Assembly (NCBI RefSeq): GCF_001687665.2
Contig: NZ_CP016543.2
Span: 1,240,001-1,304,000 of the forward strand
Origin: Planococcus donghaensis
Lineage (GTDB): Bacteria > Bacillota > Bacilli > Bacillales_A > Planococcaceae
DNA length: 64,000 nucleotides
Direction: 5' to 3'
This document shows, in pieces, positions 20,015 through 29,052 of this stretch. Below the pieces are notes generated by a model. The model ran no database searches and was not told the DNA's origin. It saw only the letters and a list, made by a program, of their open reading frames with translations. Position numbers and translations under genes: made by a program. How positions within the stretch are numbered: the stretch's first letter is position 1; every line of letters starts with the position of its first letter.

Positions 20015-20722
20015 ATGCTGAAAAAAATATTGATTATCGAAGATGAACATTCAATTGCGACATTACTATCTTATAATTTGGTGCAAGCTGGATTTGAAAC
20101 AATTATTGCTAATGATGGCAAGCAAGGTTATGAACTGGCACTGAGTGAAAATCCAGCGTTGATTGTGTTGGATTTAATGTTGCCATCTATGGATGGTGTA
20201 GAAGTTTGTAAATCGTTGCGTCAACAAAAAGTCAATACACCGATCATTATGCTGACAGCTAAAGGTGATGAATTTGATAAAGTATTGGGACTAGAGCTTG
20301 GTGCTGATGATTATATGACAAAACCATTTAGTCCACGAGAAGTTGTGGCTCGCATAAAAGCAGTGTTAAGAAGAGCGAGCAATGTGCCAATTCCACAGCA
20401 AGATTCTTCTCAACCTATCTCTCTTGGCAAATTGGATGTCTATCCGGATCGTTTTGAAGTATTCCTAAACAAAGAGCAGTTAGAATTTACGCCAAAAGAA
20501 TTTGAGTTGCTCGTTTATTTGATGGAAAACAAAAATCGCGTACTAACACGTGACCAGCTACTGAGTGCAGTGTGGAAATACGATTTTGCGGGAGATACGC
20601 GTATTGTCGATGTTCATATTAGTCATTTGCGTGAGAAAATAGAAGAAAATAGTCGGAAACCAACGTTTATTAAAACAATTCGAGGACTTGGTTATAAATT
20701 TGAGGAACCAAAGGGCGTATGA
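20015..20722 (+). CDS. phoP: Response regulator PhoP, OmpR family
   Basis: A 235-residue two-component response regulator for the phosphate-starvation response. The receiver domain has the phosphorylated Asp at residue 53 (LIVLDLMLPSMDG), a conserved Thr in MLTAKG and Lys in MTKPFSPREV. The C-terminal winged helix of OmpR type is seen in LEFTPKEFELLVYLMENKNRVLTRDQLL and RIVDVHISHLREKIEE. GGAGG lies before the ATG at 20015. The last four bases overlap phoR (ATGA). Assignment to PhoP rests on position after mdh and on the neighbouring kinase. Confidence 0.9.
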   Translation: MLKKILIIEDEHSIATLLSYNLVQAGFETIIANDGKQGYELALSENPALIVLDLMLPSMDGVEVCKSLRQQKVNTPIIMLTAKGDEFDKVLGLELGADDYMTKPFSPREVVARIKAVLRRASNVPIPQQDSSQPISLGKLDVYPDRFEVFLNKEQLEFTPKEFELLVYLMENKNRVLTRDQLLSAVWKYDFAGDTRIVDVHISHLREKIEENSRKPTFIKTIRGLGYKFEEPKGV

Positions 20723-22116
20723 GTTTTTTACGCCATCGTTTGTTAACCACGTTATTAGTCTGGATAACCATGATGCTAACCGGTTTGTTTATCGTAGTAT
20801 TGCAGCTACTGCCAATTTACGAAAATGCTGAAAATAAATCCGATATATGGATGCTATTGTTTTTTTCATTTATTGTGGCGCTGGTGTTATCTGCAATTGT
20901 GGGTAGCCGAGTTATTGGGGTGGCGATAAAACCAATTGAAAATGCTACAGAAACGGCGATGGAGCTTGCTAAAGGCAATTATGTGGCCCGTGCCTCTGAA
21001 TCCAATGCCTATAATAGTATTGAATTGAGCCGAACCATCAATGTTTTGGCACGAAATTTGCAAGAAATCACTGCGATTCGTGTCATGGAACAAGAGCGAT
21101 TAAAAACACTCATTGAGAATATGGGTAGTGCATTGATCATGATAGACAAGCAAGGGACCGTGTCTCTTGTTAATAAGCCTTTTTCAGAAGAATTTGGATT
21201 ATCATCGGAAGTTGTCCTTGGAAAATTTTATAAAGAAATTCAAGTTCCGATAGAAGTTGAAAATTTCATTGAAAGTGTATTTATGACGGAAACGCATTCG
21301 CGCGTGCAAATCGAATTTTTATCAGGGTTCAAAATCAAAAACTTTAATGTGTACGGGGCACCGGTAATTGGAGAACACGAGCGTTGGTTAGGCATCGTTA
21401 TTGTTTTTCAAGATATTACCGAGCTTAAAAAGTTGGAACAGATACGCAAAGATTTTGTGGCCAATGTGTCTCACGAACTTCGTACGCCCGTAACTTCTAT
21501 TAAAGGGTTTACTGAAACCTTGTTAGATGGTGCTTATAAAGATACGGAAACTTTATTGTCATTTTTGGAAATTGTTCATACCGAGAGCAATCGATTAGAG
21601 ATGCTTATTAATGACTTACTTGATTTATCGAAAGTGGAACAAAGTGGTTTTCGAGTAAATGCGCAACCTACGAATATGGAAGCCGTCATTAAACGAGCAA
21701 GAGAAATGATCCAACCAAAAATCGCTGAAAAATCCATTCAGTTGAAGTTGGAGATTCAACCGATAACCGTTTTAGGGGATGCCAATCGATTAATCCAGGT
21801 AATGATGAATCTGCTGATCAATGCTGTTACATATTCAAGCAATAACACAGAAATTACCATCCGGCTCTTTAGAAAAAACAATCGAGCCGTTATACAAGTA
21901 GAAGACCAAGGCATCGGCATCGAGCGCTCTGAGATTGGCCGGTTATTCGAACGTTTTTACCGAGTTGATCGTGCCCGAAGCCGTAATTCAGGCGGCACCG
22001 GACTTGGACTATCTATTGTTAAACACTTAATCGAGGCTCATGATGGAAAAGTGGAAGTCGACAGTACAGTCGGAGTAGGCACCACTTTTACAATTTATTT
22101 GCCTTTGGCTATTTAA
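20719..22116 (+). CDS. phoR: Sensor histidine kinase PhoR, short form without extracytoplasmic domain
   Basis: A membrane histidine kinase of 465 residues, partner of PhoP. Two transmembrane helices (about 9-31 and 44-62) are joined by only some twelve residues. A HAMP-like segment (65-120), a PAS domain (about 122-238), a HisKA domain with phospho-acceptor H252 in FVANVSHELRTP, and a HATPase domain follow. The last has N box MMNLLINAVTY and G boxes VEDQGIGI and GGTGLGLSIV. B. subtilis PhoR is about 579 residues with a large external domain that is absent here, so the signal must be sensed in the membrane or cytoplasm. The gene overlaps phoP by four bases. Confidence 0.88.
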   Translation: MSFLRHRLLTTLLVWITMMLTGLFIVVLQLLPIYENAENKSDIWMLLFFSFIVALVLSAIVGSRVIGVAIKPIENATETAMELAKGNYVARASESNAYNSIELSRTINVLARNLQEITAIRVMEQERLKTLIENMGSALIMIDKQGTVSLVNKPFSEEFGLSSEVVLGKFYKEIQVPIEVENFIESVFMTETHSRVQIEFLSGFKIKNFNVYGAPVIGEHERWLGIVIVFQDITELKKLEQIRKDFVANVSHELRTPVTSIKGFTETLLDGAYKDTETLLSFLEIVHTESNRLEMLINDLLDLSKVEQSGFRVNAQPTNMEAVIKRAREMIQPKIAEKSIQLKLEIQPITVLGDANRLIQVMMNLLINAVTYSSNNTEITIRLFRKNNRAVIQVEDQGIGIERSEIGRLFERFYRVDRARSRNSGGTGLGLSIVKHLIEAHDGKVEVDSTVGVGTTFTIYLPLAI

Positions 22117-22130
22117 TCTAGGAGGAAAGC

Positions 22131-23348
22131 ATGGAAACTAAACACCCATTTTTACCGATTATCGTCGGCACAGATATGAATGCATACAACATGGCCATTT
22201 CATTTCACGAAGCATATGGCATTAAGCCGATTTTGGTCGGGAAAGAACCTTTATCATTTACATCATTAAGTACTATTACTGAAACGATTGAATTGCGTTC
22301 TGGTTTAGCAGATGATGCTCAATTTGCGAATATTTTAATGGATATTGCAGATAAATACAGAGCACCTGGAAAAACTCTTTTACTCATCGGTACGAACGAT
22401 CTGTATGTTCGATTAATTATTGAAAACGCAAAAGTTTTGCGTGAGCATTATGTGTTTAATTATATTAACGAAGATTTGATGAATCAGCTGCAAGTTAAAG
22501 CTAATTTTTACGAGCTTTGTAAAGTTCATGGCATTGATACACCGACCACCTTCTTTTATGACTGCAATTCAAAAGAACCGTTTGAAGAAGAAATGATGTT
22601 CCCTGTGATCATCAAGCCGAGTAATGGCATTGAATATAGCCGAAACAAATTTGAAGGTCAGCAAAAAGTGTATAAAGTGGAAAGTCCGAAAGAGTTGCAT
22701 GAAGTCATCCAACAAATCAAAGCAGGCGGCTACCGCGATGAGTTAATTATCCAAGATTACATTCCTGGAGACGACACATTTATGTGGGATTCGGTTATTT
22801 ATGCCAATTCTAAAGGGAAAACGCAATTAGTTACTTTTGCCCAAGTTGTATTGCAAGAACATACGGTAACAGCAATCGGAAACTACACAGCATTGATTAC
22901 ACGTTTTGACAAAGACATGATGGTCAAATTGCAAAATTTCCTTGAAGCGGTTGGCTATCAAGGGTTTGCAAACTTCGATTTGAAATACGATGCGCGGGAT
23001 AAGAAATTCAAAGTGTTTGAAGTAAACATTCGCCAAGGTCGTTCAAGTTATTACGTTACAGCTCTTGGTCACAACATGGCGGAGTATTTTGTAGATGATT
23101 TAATTTATCAAACAGAAAAGCCGGTCACGTATTTGAATGAAGATTTCTTATTCACAGTTGTTCCAAAAGCCGTATTGCGTAACTTTGTTCATAATAAAGC
23201 CGTACTCAAAGACATTAAACGTCTTATTAAAAAAGGCCAATATGGCAATCCGCTATTTTATAAGAAAGATAAGCATTTAAAACGTAAACTGTACTTATTA
23301 GCGCGTCAGTTTAACTATTATAAGAAGTATAAAAACAATCAGTGGTGA
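22131..23348 (+). CDS. ATP-grasp carboxylate-amine ligase, resembles peptidoglycan D-aspartate ligase
   Basis: A 405-residue ATP-grasp enzyme. The N-terminal pre-ATP domain begins FLPIIVGTDMNAYNMAISFHE. The grasp core includes FPVIIKPSNGIEYS (ATP lysine), ELIIQDYIPGDD and the metal-binding end FKVFEVNIRQGRSS. The C-terminus is very basic (KKGQYGNPLFYKKDKHLKRKL). From memory these segments resemble AslFM of Enterococcus faecium, which adds D-aspartate to lysine in peptidoglycan precursors. Planococcaceae have Lys-D-Asp or Lys-D-Glu cross-bridges, so a cross-bridge ligase is plausible. AGGAGG precedes the ATG, 14 bases after phoR, suggesting co-transcription with phoPR. The substrate is inferred. 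Confidence 0.72.
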   Translation: METKHPFLPIIVGTDMNAYNMAISFHEAYGIKPILVGKEPLSFTSLSTITETIELRSGLADDAQFANILMDIADKYRAPGKTLLLIGTNDLYVRLIIENAKVLREHYVFNYINEDLMNQLQVKANFYELCKVHGIDTPTTFFYDCNSKEPFEEEMMFPVIIKPSNGIEYSRNKFEGQQKVYKVESPKELHEVIQQIKAGGYRDELIIQDYIPGDDTFMWDSVIYANSKGKTQLVTFAQVVLQEHTVTAIGNYTALITRFDKDMMVKLQNFLEAVGYQGFANFDLKYDARDKKFKVFEVNIRQGRSSYYVTALGHNMAEYFVDDLIYQTEKPVTYLNEDFLFTVVPKAVLRNFVHNKAVLKDIKRLIKKGQYGNPLFYKKDKHLKRKLYLLARQFNYYKKYKNNQW

Positions 23349-23360
23349 TTTTACAGAAGC

Positions 23361-23389
23361 TTAACACTAGCTTCACACTTGGGTGTTAA
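23361..23389. promoter_or_regulatory. Pho-box-like direct repeat / small inverted repeat
   Basis: TTAACA and TTCACA start 11 bases apart, the spacing of PhoP-box repeats, and TTAACAC also pairs with GTGTTAA further on. It lies just after the ligase gene and upstream of a terminator, so a promoter role is doubtful. Confidence 0.35.
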
Positions 23390-23424
23390 AGTTAACTAGA
23401 ACCCCCATTCAACCGCATGATTTG

Positions 23425-23456
23425 AAAAGAGTCCCTTCCCCGGGACTCTTTTTCTT
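23425..23456 (+). terminator. Intrinsic terminator of the phoPR-ligase unit
   Basis: AAGAGTCCC / GGGACTCTT stem with a six-base loop followed by TTTCTTATTTT. Confidence 0.9.
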
Positions 23457-23519
23457 ATTTTATGAAACTATTTCACTATTATTCCGTATTACAGCTAACA
23501 ACAAAAAGGGGGACCCATC

Positions 23520-24485
23520 ATGACAACGAAAAAATTGCTGGCAGTGATTGGTTTATCTATTGCAGGAATACTGCTGCTCGTTGCAGTATTTACTTCTTGG
23601 TATACCGTAGATGAATCTGAACAAGCGGTCATTATCACGTTTGGTGTAGCGAATGAAACAATTACTGAAGCAGGCTTACATTTTAAGATGCCGTGGCCAA
23701 TTCAAAAAGCAGAAATTTTATCAAAAGAAACGTATAGTCTGCAATTCGGCTATAACCAAAACGCAGAAGGTGAAATTGTCGCATTCGACAAAGAAACAAA
23801 AATGATTACCGGAGACGAGAATATCGTCTTGACGGATCTCGTCGTTCAATGGAAAATTACAGATCCTAAAAAATACTTATTCAACGCAGAAGCGCCGCAA
23901 GACATTTTGCACGATGCCACTTCAGCGTCGATTCGTTCGATTATCGGGAACTCATTAATCGATGACGCATTAACGTCTGGTAAAGCTGAAATTGAAGCTG
24001 AGACACGGGATTTACTAGCTTCATTAATTGAAAAATACGATATCGGCATTACGGTTTTAGCGGTAAAATTACAAGACGTTGAGCTGCCAAACGAAGAAGT
24101 ACGCGCAGCGTTTACGAACGTTACAGATGCTCGTGAGACGATGAACACAAAAATTAACGAAGCCAAAAAATACGAAAACCAAAAACGCAACGAAGCGTTA
24201 GGTGAAAAAGCAGCCATCAATTCCAGAGCTGAAGGACAGAAAGTGACACGAGTTCAGCAGGCAACGGGAGATGTCGCGTTATTTGATAAACTGTACAAAG
24301 AATATGAAAGCAATCCAGAAGTTACAAAACAGCGAATTATTATGGAAACCTTAGAATCCGTCTTACCAAACGCGAAATTGTATATTATGAACGATGAAGG
24401 TGGCACGATGAAGTATTTACCACTAGAAGGCTTACAGACAACGATTCCACCAGCTGAGGAAAGCACAGAAGGGAGTGGCAACTAA
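23520..24485 (+). CDS. hflK: SPFH/prohibitin-type membrane protease regulator HflK
   Basis: A 321-residue membrane-anchored SPFH protein. One N-terminal transmembrane helix (about residues 5-27) is followed by the SPFH/band-7 domain (VDESEQAVIITFG, GLHFKMPWPIQ, IVLTDLVVQWKITDPKKYLFN). A charged coiled-coil region (NEAKKYENQKRNEALGEKAAINSRAEGQK) follows. HflK and HflC form a large ring that modulates the FtsH protease. GGGGG lies before the ATG. The stop overlaps the first base of hflC. Roles of K and C are assigned by order and length; the pair is certain, the individual labels slightly less so. Confidence 0.88.
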   Translation: MTTKKLLAVIGLSIAGILLLVAVFTSWYTVDESEQAVIITFGVANETITEAGLHFKMPWPIQKAEILSKETYSLQFGYNQNAEGEIVAFDKETKMITGDENIVLTDLVVQWKITDPKKYLFNAEAPQDILHDATSASIRSIIGNSLIDDALTSGKAEIEAETRDLLASLIEKYDIGITVLAVKLQDVELPNEEVRAAFTNVTDARETMNTKINEAKKYENQKRNEALGEKAAINSRAEGQKVTRVQQATGDVALFDKLYKEYESNPEVTKQRIIMETLESVLPNAKLYIMNDEGGTMKYLPLEGLQTTIPPAEESTEGSGN

Positions 24486-25456
24486 TGGAACCCAACAAAC
24501 CTTTAGGTGAAGTGAAAAAGTTTAATCCTTACCAACGGCCAAAAAAGACTAGAGAGCCGAGAGATCCAATTGATTTTAAGAAATATTGGAAATTGATTGT
24601 TGGTTTAGTTGTTGCATTTGTTCTTTTGCTAATCTTGCTGACAAATGTGTATGTTGTGAAAGAAAGCGAGTACCGGGTGGTTCGTCAATTTGGGGAAGTC
24701 GTGAAAATTCAAGATGAGCCAGGCCTTCAAATGAAAATTCCATTTATTCAAAGTGTCACGACATTACCGAAATATCAAATGACCTATGATGTCTCTGAAG
24801 CTGAAATCAATACAAAAGATAAAAAACGGATCATTATTGATAATTACGCTGTTTGGCATGTCGTCGACCCACTTGAATTGATTTCAAATGCGGGGACTAT
24901 TGTTAATGCAGAATCTCGAATGGAAGAATTTATCTATTCGGTTGTTCGAACAGAGCTTGGACAGTTAGATTACGATGAAATTATCAATGATGAAAACTCA
25001 TCTCGCGGTAGCTTAAACGATGCAGTTACAGCGAAAGTGAACGAGCTGCTCGACAAAGATAAATACGGCATTCAAGTTATGGATGTTCGCATTAAACGAA
25101 CGGATTTACCAGAGGAAAACGAACAGTCTGTTTATACACGAATGATTTCAGAACGTGAGTCTACAGCTCAAGAATATTTGTCTCAAGGAGACGCGAAAAA
25201 ACGGGAAATGGAAGCACAAGCAGACCGAGAAGCGCAAGAAGTTATTGCAACTGCACGCAAAGAAGCTGCATTGATTCAAGCGGAAGGCGAATCGCAAGCT
25301 GCTAAAATTTACAACGAATCTTTTTCAAAAGACCCAGAGTTTTACGAATTGTACCGTTCGCTAGAATCGTATAAGAAAACGATTGGGGATGACACAGTTA
25401 TTATTCTGCCGTCAGATTCACCATACGCAGATATCTTGTCTGGTAATTTTAATTAA
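24485..25456 (+). CDS. hflC: SPFH/prohibitin-type membrane protease regulator HflC
   Basis: A 323-residue partner of HflK. A cytoplasmic N-terminal tail of about 36 residues leads into one transmembrane helix (LIVGLVVAFVLLLILLTNVYVV). The SPFH domain (ESEYRVVRQFGEVVKIQDEPGLQMKIPFIQSV) and a helical region rich in Glu/Ala (KKREMEAQADREAQEVIATARKEA) follow. The start codon overlaps the hflK stop and its GGAG lies within hflK, so translation is probably coupled. The terminator before polA follows. Confidence 0.88.
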   Translation: MEPNKPLGEVKKFNPYQRPKKTREPRDPIDFKKYWKLIVGLVVAFVLLLILLTNVYVVKESEYRVVRQFGEVVKIQDEPGLQMKIPFIQSVTTLPKYQMTYDVSEAEINTKDKKRIIIDNYAVWHVVDPLELISNAGTIVNAESRMEEFIYSVVRTELGQLDYDEIINDENSSRGSLNDAVTAKVNELLDKDKYGIQVMDVRIKRTDLPEENEQSVYTRMISERESTAQEYLSQGDAKKREMEAQADREAQEVIATARKEAALIQAEGESQAAKIYNESFSKDPEFYELYRSLESYKKTIGDDTVIILPSDSPYADILSGNFN

Positions 25457-25463
25457 GGCCGAG

Positions 25464-25521
25464 GCCGTCATTTCTCTTCTATTTGCCCGCGTGGTAAAAT
25501 AAAGGGAATGACGGCTTTTTT
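25464..25521 (+). terminator. Large-loop terminator-like inverted repeat before polA
   Basis: GCCGTCATT and AATGACGGC are separated by 34 bases and followed by a T-run. The loop contains TAAAAT, a possible -10 element for polA. Confidence 0.6.
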
Positions 25522-25539
25522 ATGGAAGGGGTAATTTTT

Positions 25540-28158
25540 GTGGCAAAGAAAATACTTTTATTAGATGGGAATAGTTTGGCGTATCGCGCGTTTTTTGCTT
25601 TACCGCTATTAACCAATGAACATGGCATTCATACGAATGCCGTATACGGATTTACCATGATGCTCCAAAAAATACTCGATGAAGAACAACCTACGCATAT
25701 GATTGTGGCTTTTGATGCGGGAAAAACAACATTCCGTCACAAAACATTTAGCGAATACAAAGGTGGAAGACAAAAAACGCCGCCTGAGTTATCGGAGCAA
25801 TTTCCTTACCTTCGCAAATTAATCGATGCTTACAGAATCAAACGCTACGAATTGGAAAATTATGAGGCAGATGACATTATCGGTACTTTAAGTTTAGAAG
25901 CTGAGCGGAAAGGTGACGAAGTAGTCGTTATTTCCGGCGATAAAGATTTAACTCAATTAGCGTCTCCTACGACGACTGTTTATATTACGCGCAAGGGCAT
26001 TACCGATATCGAAAAATATACAGTGGAACATATTAAAGAAAAGTATGGCTTAACGCCTCTTCAAATTATTGATATGAAAGGCCTAATGGGCGATGCATCT
26101 GATAATATCCCAGGGGTACCAGGTGTTGGAGAGAAAACGGCGTTAAAATTACTAGCGGCACACGGTTCGGTGGAAGGTGTATATGAAGCCATTGAGCAAC
26201 AAAAAGGCAAGATGAAGGAAAAACTAATCGCCAATGAAGACCTAGCTTATATTAGTAAGCAATTAGCAACCATTGAACGACAAGCACCGATTAATATTCA
26301 AATTGATGAATTGAGTTATGCTGGACCAGATCAAGATGAGTTAGTGAAAGTATGGAAAGAACTTGCGTTTAAATCTTTGTTAGAAAAAATGGAGTACACG
26401 GCAGAGGAAACAGTAAAAGAAGAATTGAAATTTGAAGTGCTGACAACGCTTGATCCATCTATATTAAAAGATGAAATGGCTGTACATCTTGAATTATACG
26501 ATGAACATTATCATAGCTGCGATTTACTAGGTGTGTCACTCGCGACTGAAACGGATACGTACGTTATTCCGATGGATGTTGTGGAGCAGTCTGCAGAGTT
26601 TCATACTTGGTGTAAAGATTCGACTAAGAAAAAATTCATGTCAGACTCTAAAGCAGCGACGGCCGCATTTTTACGTTTCGGCGTTGAGCTAAGGGGCGTT
26701 GATTTCGACTTAATGCTAGGAGCTTATATTGTCAATCCTTCGTTAACTTATACGGATATGGCAAGCATTGTTCAAGAATATGGTCATAATGAGGTGTCGA
26801 CAAATGAACAAATTTACGGCAAAGGTGCTAAAAAGAAAATTCCAGAAAGCAGCGTTTTACATGAACATATTGCGAGAAAAGCACGCACGATTTGGAAAGT
26901 CCGCCCACTCATTATGGAAAAGCTTGAAGAAAACGAGCAATTCGATTTATACGATAAATTAGAATTGCCACTCGCAACAGTTTTAGGGCAAATGGAATCT
27001 CTTGGTGTAATGGTAAACCGTGACCAATTAGTCGAGATGGGTAAAGAGTTGTCTCATAAATTAGAGAAAATCGAGTCTGATATTCACGGGCTAGCGGGGC
27101 AAGAATTTAATATAAATTCACCAAAACAATTAGGAGTTATTTTATTTGAAAAATTAGGGTTGCCACCTTTAAAGAAAACAAAGACTGGCTATTCGACAGC
27201 AGCGGATGTTTTAGAAAAATTAGAAGGTCAACACGAAATTATTTCTCATATTTTAATGTATCGTCAATTAGGTAAACTATTGTCTACTTATATTGAAGGT
27301 TTGTTAAAAGAAATTCATGAAGATGGCAAAATTCATACCCGCTTTCAACAAGCGCTCACGACAACTGGGCGATTAAGTTCGATTAACCCAAACTTACAAA
27401 ACATTCCGGTTCGTCTAGAAGAAGGACGCAAAATCCGTAAAGCTTTTGTACCCTCAGAACCAGGATGGGTCATGGTAGCAGCCGATTATTCTCAAATTGA
27501 ATTGCGCGTACTTGCTGATATGTCAGAAGATGAACGACTCGTACAAGCCTTTAAAGACGACCGAGACATTCACACGACCACTGCGAGCGATGTTTTCCAT
27601 GTAGCTGAAGAAGAAGTAACGAGCGATATGCGCCGAGCAGCTAAAGCGGTTAACTTTGGAATTGTTTATGGGATTAGTGATTATGGCTTGTCTCAAAACT
27701 TAAATATTCCGCGTAAAGAAGCGGCGGCTTTTATTGAGCGTTATTTTGCTAGCTTCCCAGGCGTGAAAAGTTATATGACGAACATCGTGGCAGATGCAAA
27801 ACGTGATGGCTTTGTCACAACTTTGATGAATCGTCGCCGGTATTTAGCAGATATCACAAGCTCAAATTTCAACTTGCGTAGCTTTGCAGAACGGACGGCG
27901 ATGAATACGCCGATTCAAGGCAGTGCAGCGGATATTATTAAAAAAGCCATGATTGATATGGATGCAGCGATAGAACGTGAAGGATTACAAGCACGCATGC
28001 TTTTACAAGTTCACGATGAATTGATTTTTGAAGCACCCCCTGAAGAATTAGATCAACTGATGAAATTAGTACCTGAAGTTATGGAAAATGCTGTGAAGTT
28101 AAGTGTTCCATTAAAAGTGGACATTGCTCACGGTTCCACTTGGTACGATACTAAATGA
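25540..28158 (+). CDS. polA: DNA polymerase I
   Basis: Fills gaps and removes RNA primers. The 872-residue protein has an N-terminal 5'-3' exonuclease (about 1-290; LLDGNSLAYRAFF, ENYEADDIIGTL, GDKDLTQL, GDASDNIPGVPGVGEKTA). A degenerate 3'-5' exonuclease-like domain follows (about 300-470; no DEDD proofreading set visible), as in other Bacillales. The polymerase domain has motif A (DYSQIELRVLA), motif B (RRAAKAVNFGIVYG) and motif C (QVHDELIFE). The GTG at 25540 is preceded by AAGGGG and gives MAKKILLLDG; an upstream ATG would place that site inside the gene. It heads polA-mutM-coaE. Confidence 0.96.
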   Translation: MAKKILLLDGNSLAYRAFFALPLLTNEHGIHTNAVYGFTMMLQKILDEEQPTHMIVAFDAGKTTFRHKTFSEYKGGRQKTPPELSEQFPYLRKLIDAYRIKRYELENYEADDIIGTLSLEAERKGDEVVVISGDKDLTQLASPTTTVYITRKGITDIEKYTVEHIKEKYGLTPLQIIDMKGLMGDASDNIPGVPGVGEKTALKLLAAHGSVEGVYEAIEQQKGKMKEKLIANEDLAYISKQLATIERQAPINIQIDELSYAGPDQDELVKVWKELAFKSLLEKMEYTAEETVKEELKFEVLTTLDPSILKDEMAVHLELYDEHYHSCDLLGVSLATETDTYVIPMDVVEQSAEFHTWCKDSTKKKFMSDSKAATAAFLRFGVELRGVDFDLMLGAYIVNPSLTYTDMASIVQEYGHNEVSTNEQIYGKGAKKKIPESSVLHEHIARKARTIWKVRPLIMEKLEENEQFDLYDKLELPLATVLGQMESLGVMVNRDQLVEMGKELSHKLEKIESDIHGLAGQEFNINSPKQLGVILFEKLGLPPLKKTKTGYSTAADVLEKLEGQHEIISHILMYRQLGKLLSTYIEGLLKEIHEDGKIHTRFQQALTTTGRLSSINPNLQNIPVRLEEGRKIRKAFVPSEPGWVMVAADYSQIELRVLADMSEDERLVQAFKDDRDIHTTTASDVFHVAEEEVTSDMRRAAKAVNFGIVYGISDYGLSQNLNIPRKEAAAFIERYFASFPGVKSYMTNIVADAKRDGFVTTLMNRRRYLADITSSNFNLRSFAERTAMNTPIQGSAADIIKKAMIDMDAAIEREGLQARMLLQVHDELIFEAPPEELDQLMKLVPEVMENAVKLSVPLKVDIAHGSTWYDTK

Positions 28159-28173
28159 TAGGAGGGCATCGAT

Positions 28174-29043
28174 ATGCCTGAACTTCCAGAAGTCGAAGGA
28201 GTCGTTCGGCAAATCCGCCCCGTTTCGATTGGAAAGAAAATTGAAGCTGTAGCGGTGTCGGACGTGATCCGCTTATCAAAAGAAAATGGCAAAGAAGCTA
28301 TTATTAAACGAATAGAAGCTGACGGCTTTATCAACAGCTTAACCGGTGCACAAATCGTCCGTGTAGAACGACGTAGCAAATACATTTATTTCACATTGCG
28401 TAAAGACAATGAATTTTTGTTAGTTAATCATTTAGGAATGTCTGGAGCTTGGTTTTATGTCGACCAGCTTCAGTCGATTCCTGAAGATAAATTTCGACGC
28501 CATGTCCACATTGTGTTGACTTTAAGTGATGGAAATTTGTTAGCGTTTTCAGACATTCGTCGATTCGGAGAAATGCGAGTCTTGCAAGAAGAAGGTGATT
28601 TCCCTCCTTTATTATTAATGGCTCCTGAACCTTTTCATGAAAGTGCACTTGCGCATTTTTTAGCTATGGCAGAAAGTCCGAAATATAAAAATAAAGCCAT
28701 CAAAGAAATCATTATGGATGGTCAAATTATTTCTGGTTGCGGCAATATATACGCGACAGAAGCTTTGTTTAAAATGAAGATTCATCCGAAACGTGCTGCG
28801 AGTCGCATTAGCCGAAAGCGAAAAGTAGAACTATTTGAATCGATAGTTGCCATTTTGCAAGAAAGCATTAGAGCAGGAGGTAGTACAATTTCAGATTACC
28901 GTGATATTAACGGGGAATCAGGCAACATGCAAAATCGTTTTGGTATGTATGGAAAAAAACAATGTGCAGATTGTGGCACAGCGACAAAAACCTTGAAAAT
29001 TGGCGGTAGGGCTTCTGTGTATTGCCCGACGTGTCAGAAATGA
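28174..29043 (+). CDS. mutM: Formamidopyrimidine-DNA glycosylase (Fpg/MutM)
   Basis: A bifunctional glycosylase/AP lyase that removes 8-oxoguanine and formamidopyrimidines. The 289-residue protein begins MPELPEVEGVVRQI, so the catalytic N-terminal Pro and Glu are in place. VERRSKYIYF carries the conserved Lys. The helix-two-turn-helix region and ISGCGNIYATEALF are present, and a C-terminal zinc finger has four Cys (CADCG ... YCPTC). AGGAGG precedes the ATG, 15 bases after polA. It forms a repair cluster with polA. Confidence 0.96.
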   Translation: MPELPEVEGVVRQIRPVSIGKKIEAVAVSDVIRLSKENGKEAIIKRIEADGFINSLTGAQIVRVERRSKYIYFTLRKDNEFLLVNHLGMSGAWFYVDQLQSIPEDKFRRHVHIVLTLSDGNLLAFSDIRRFGEMRVLQEEGDFPPLLLMAPEPFHESALAHFLAMAESPKYKNKAIKEIIMDGQIISGCGNIYATEALFKMKIHPKRAASRISRKRKVELFESIVAILQESIRAGGSTISDYRDINGESGNMQNRFGMYGKKQCADCGTATKTLKIGGRASVYCPTCQK

Positions 29044-29052
29044 GGAAAAATA

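Noticed and set aside
25464..25521. Small RNA gene between hflC and polA
   Set aside because: The inverted repeat encloses a large unstructured loop and is better explained as a weak terminator with a polA promoter element in the loop.
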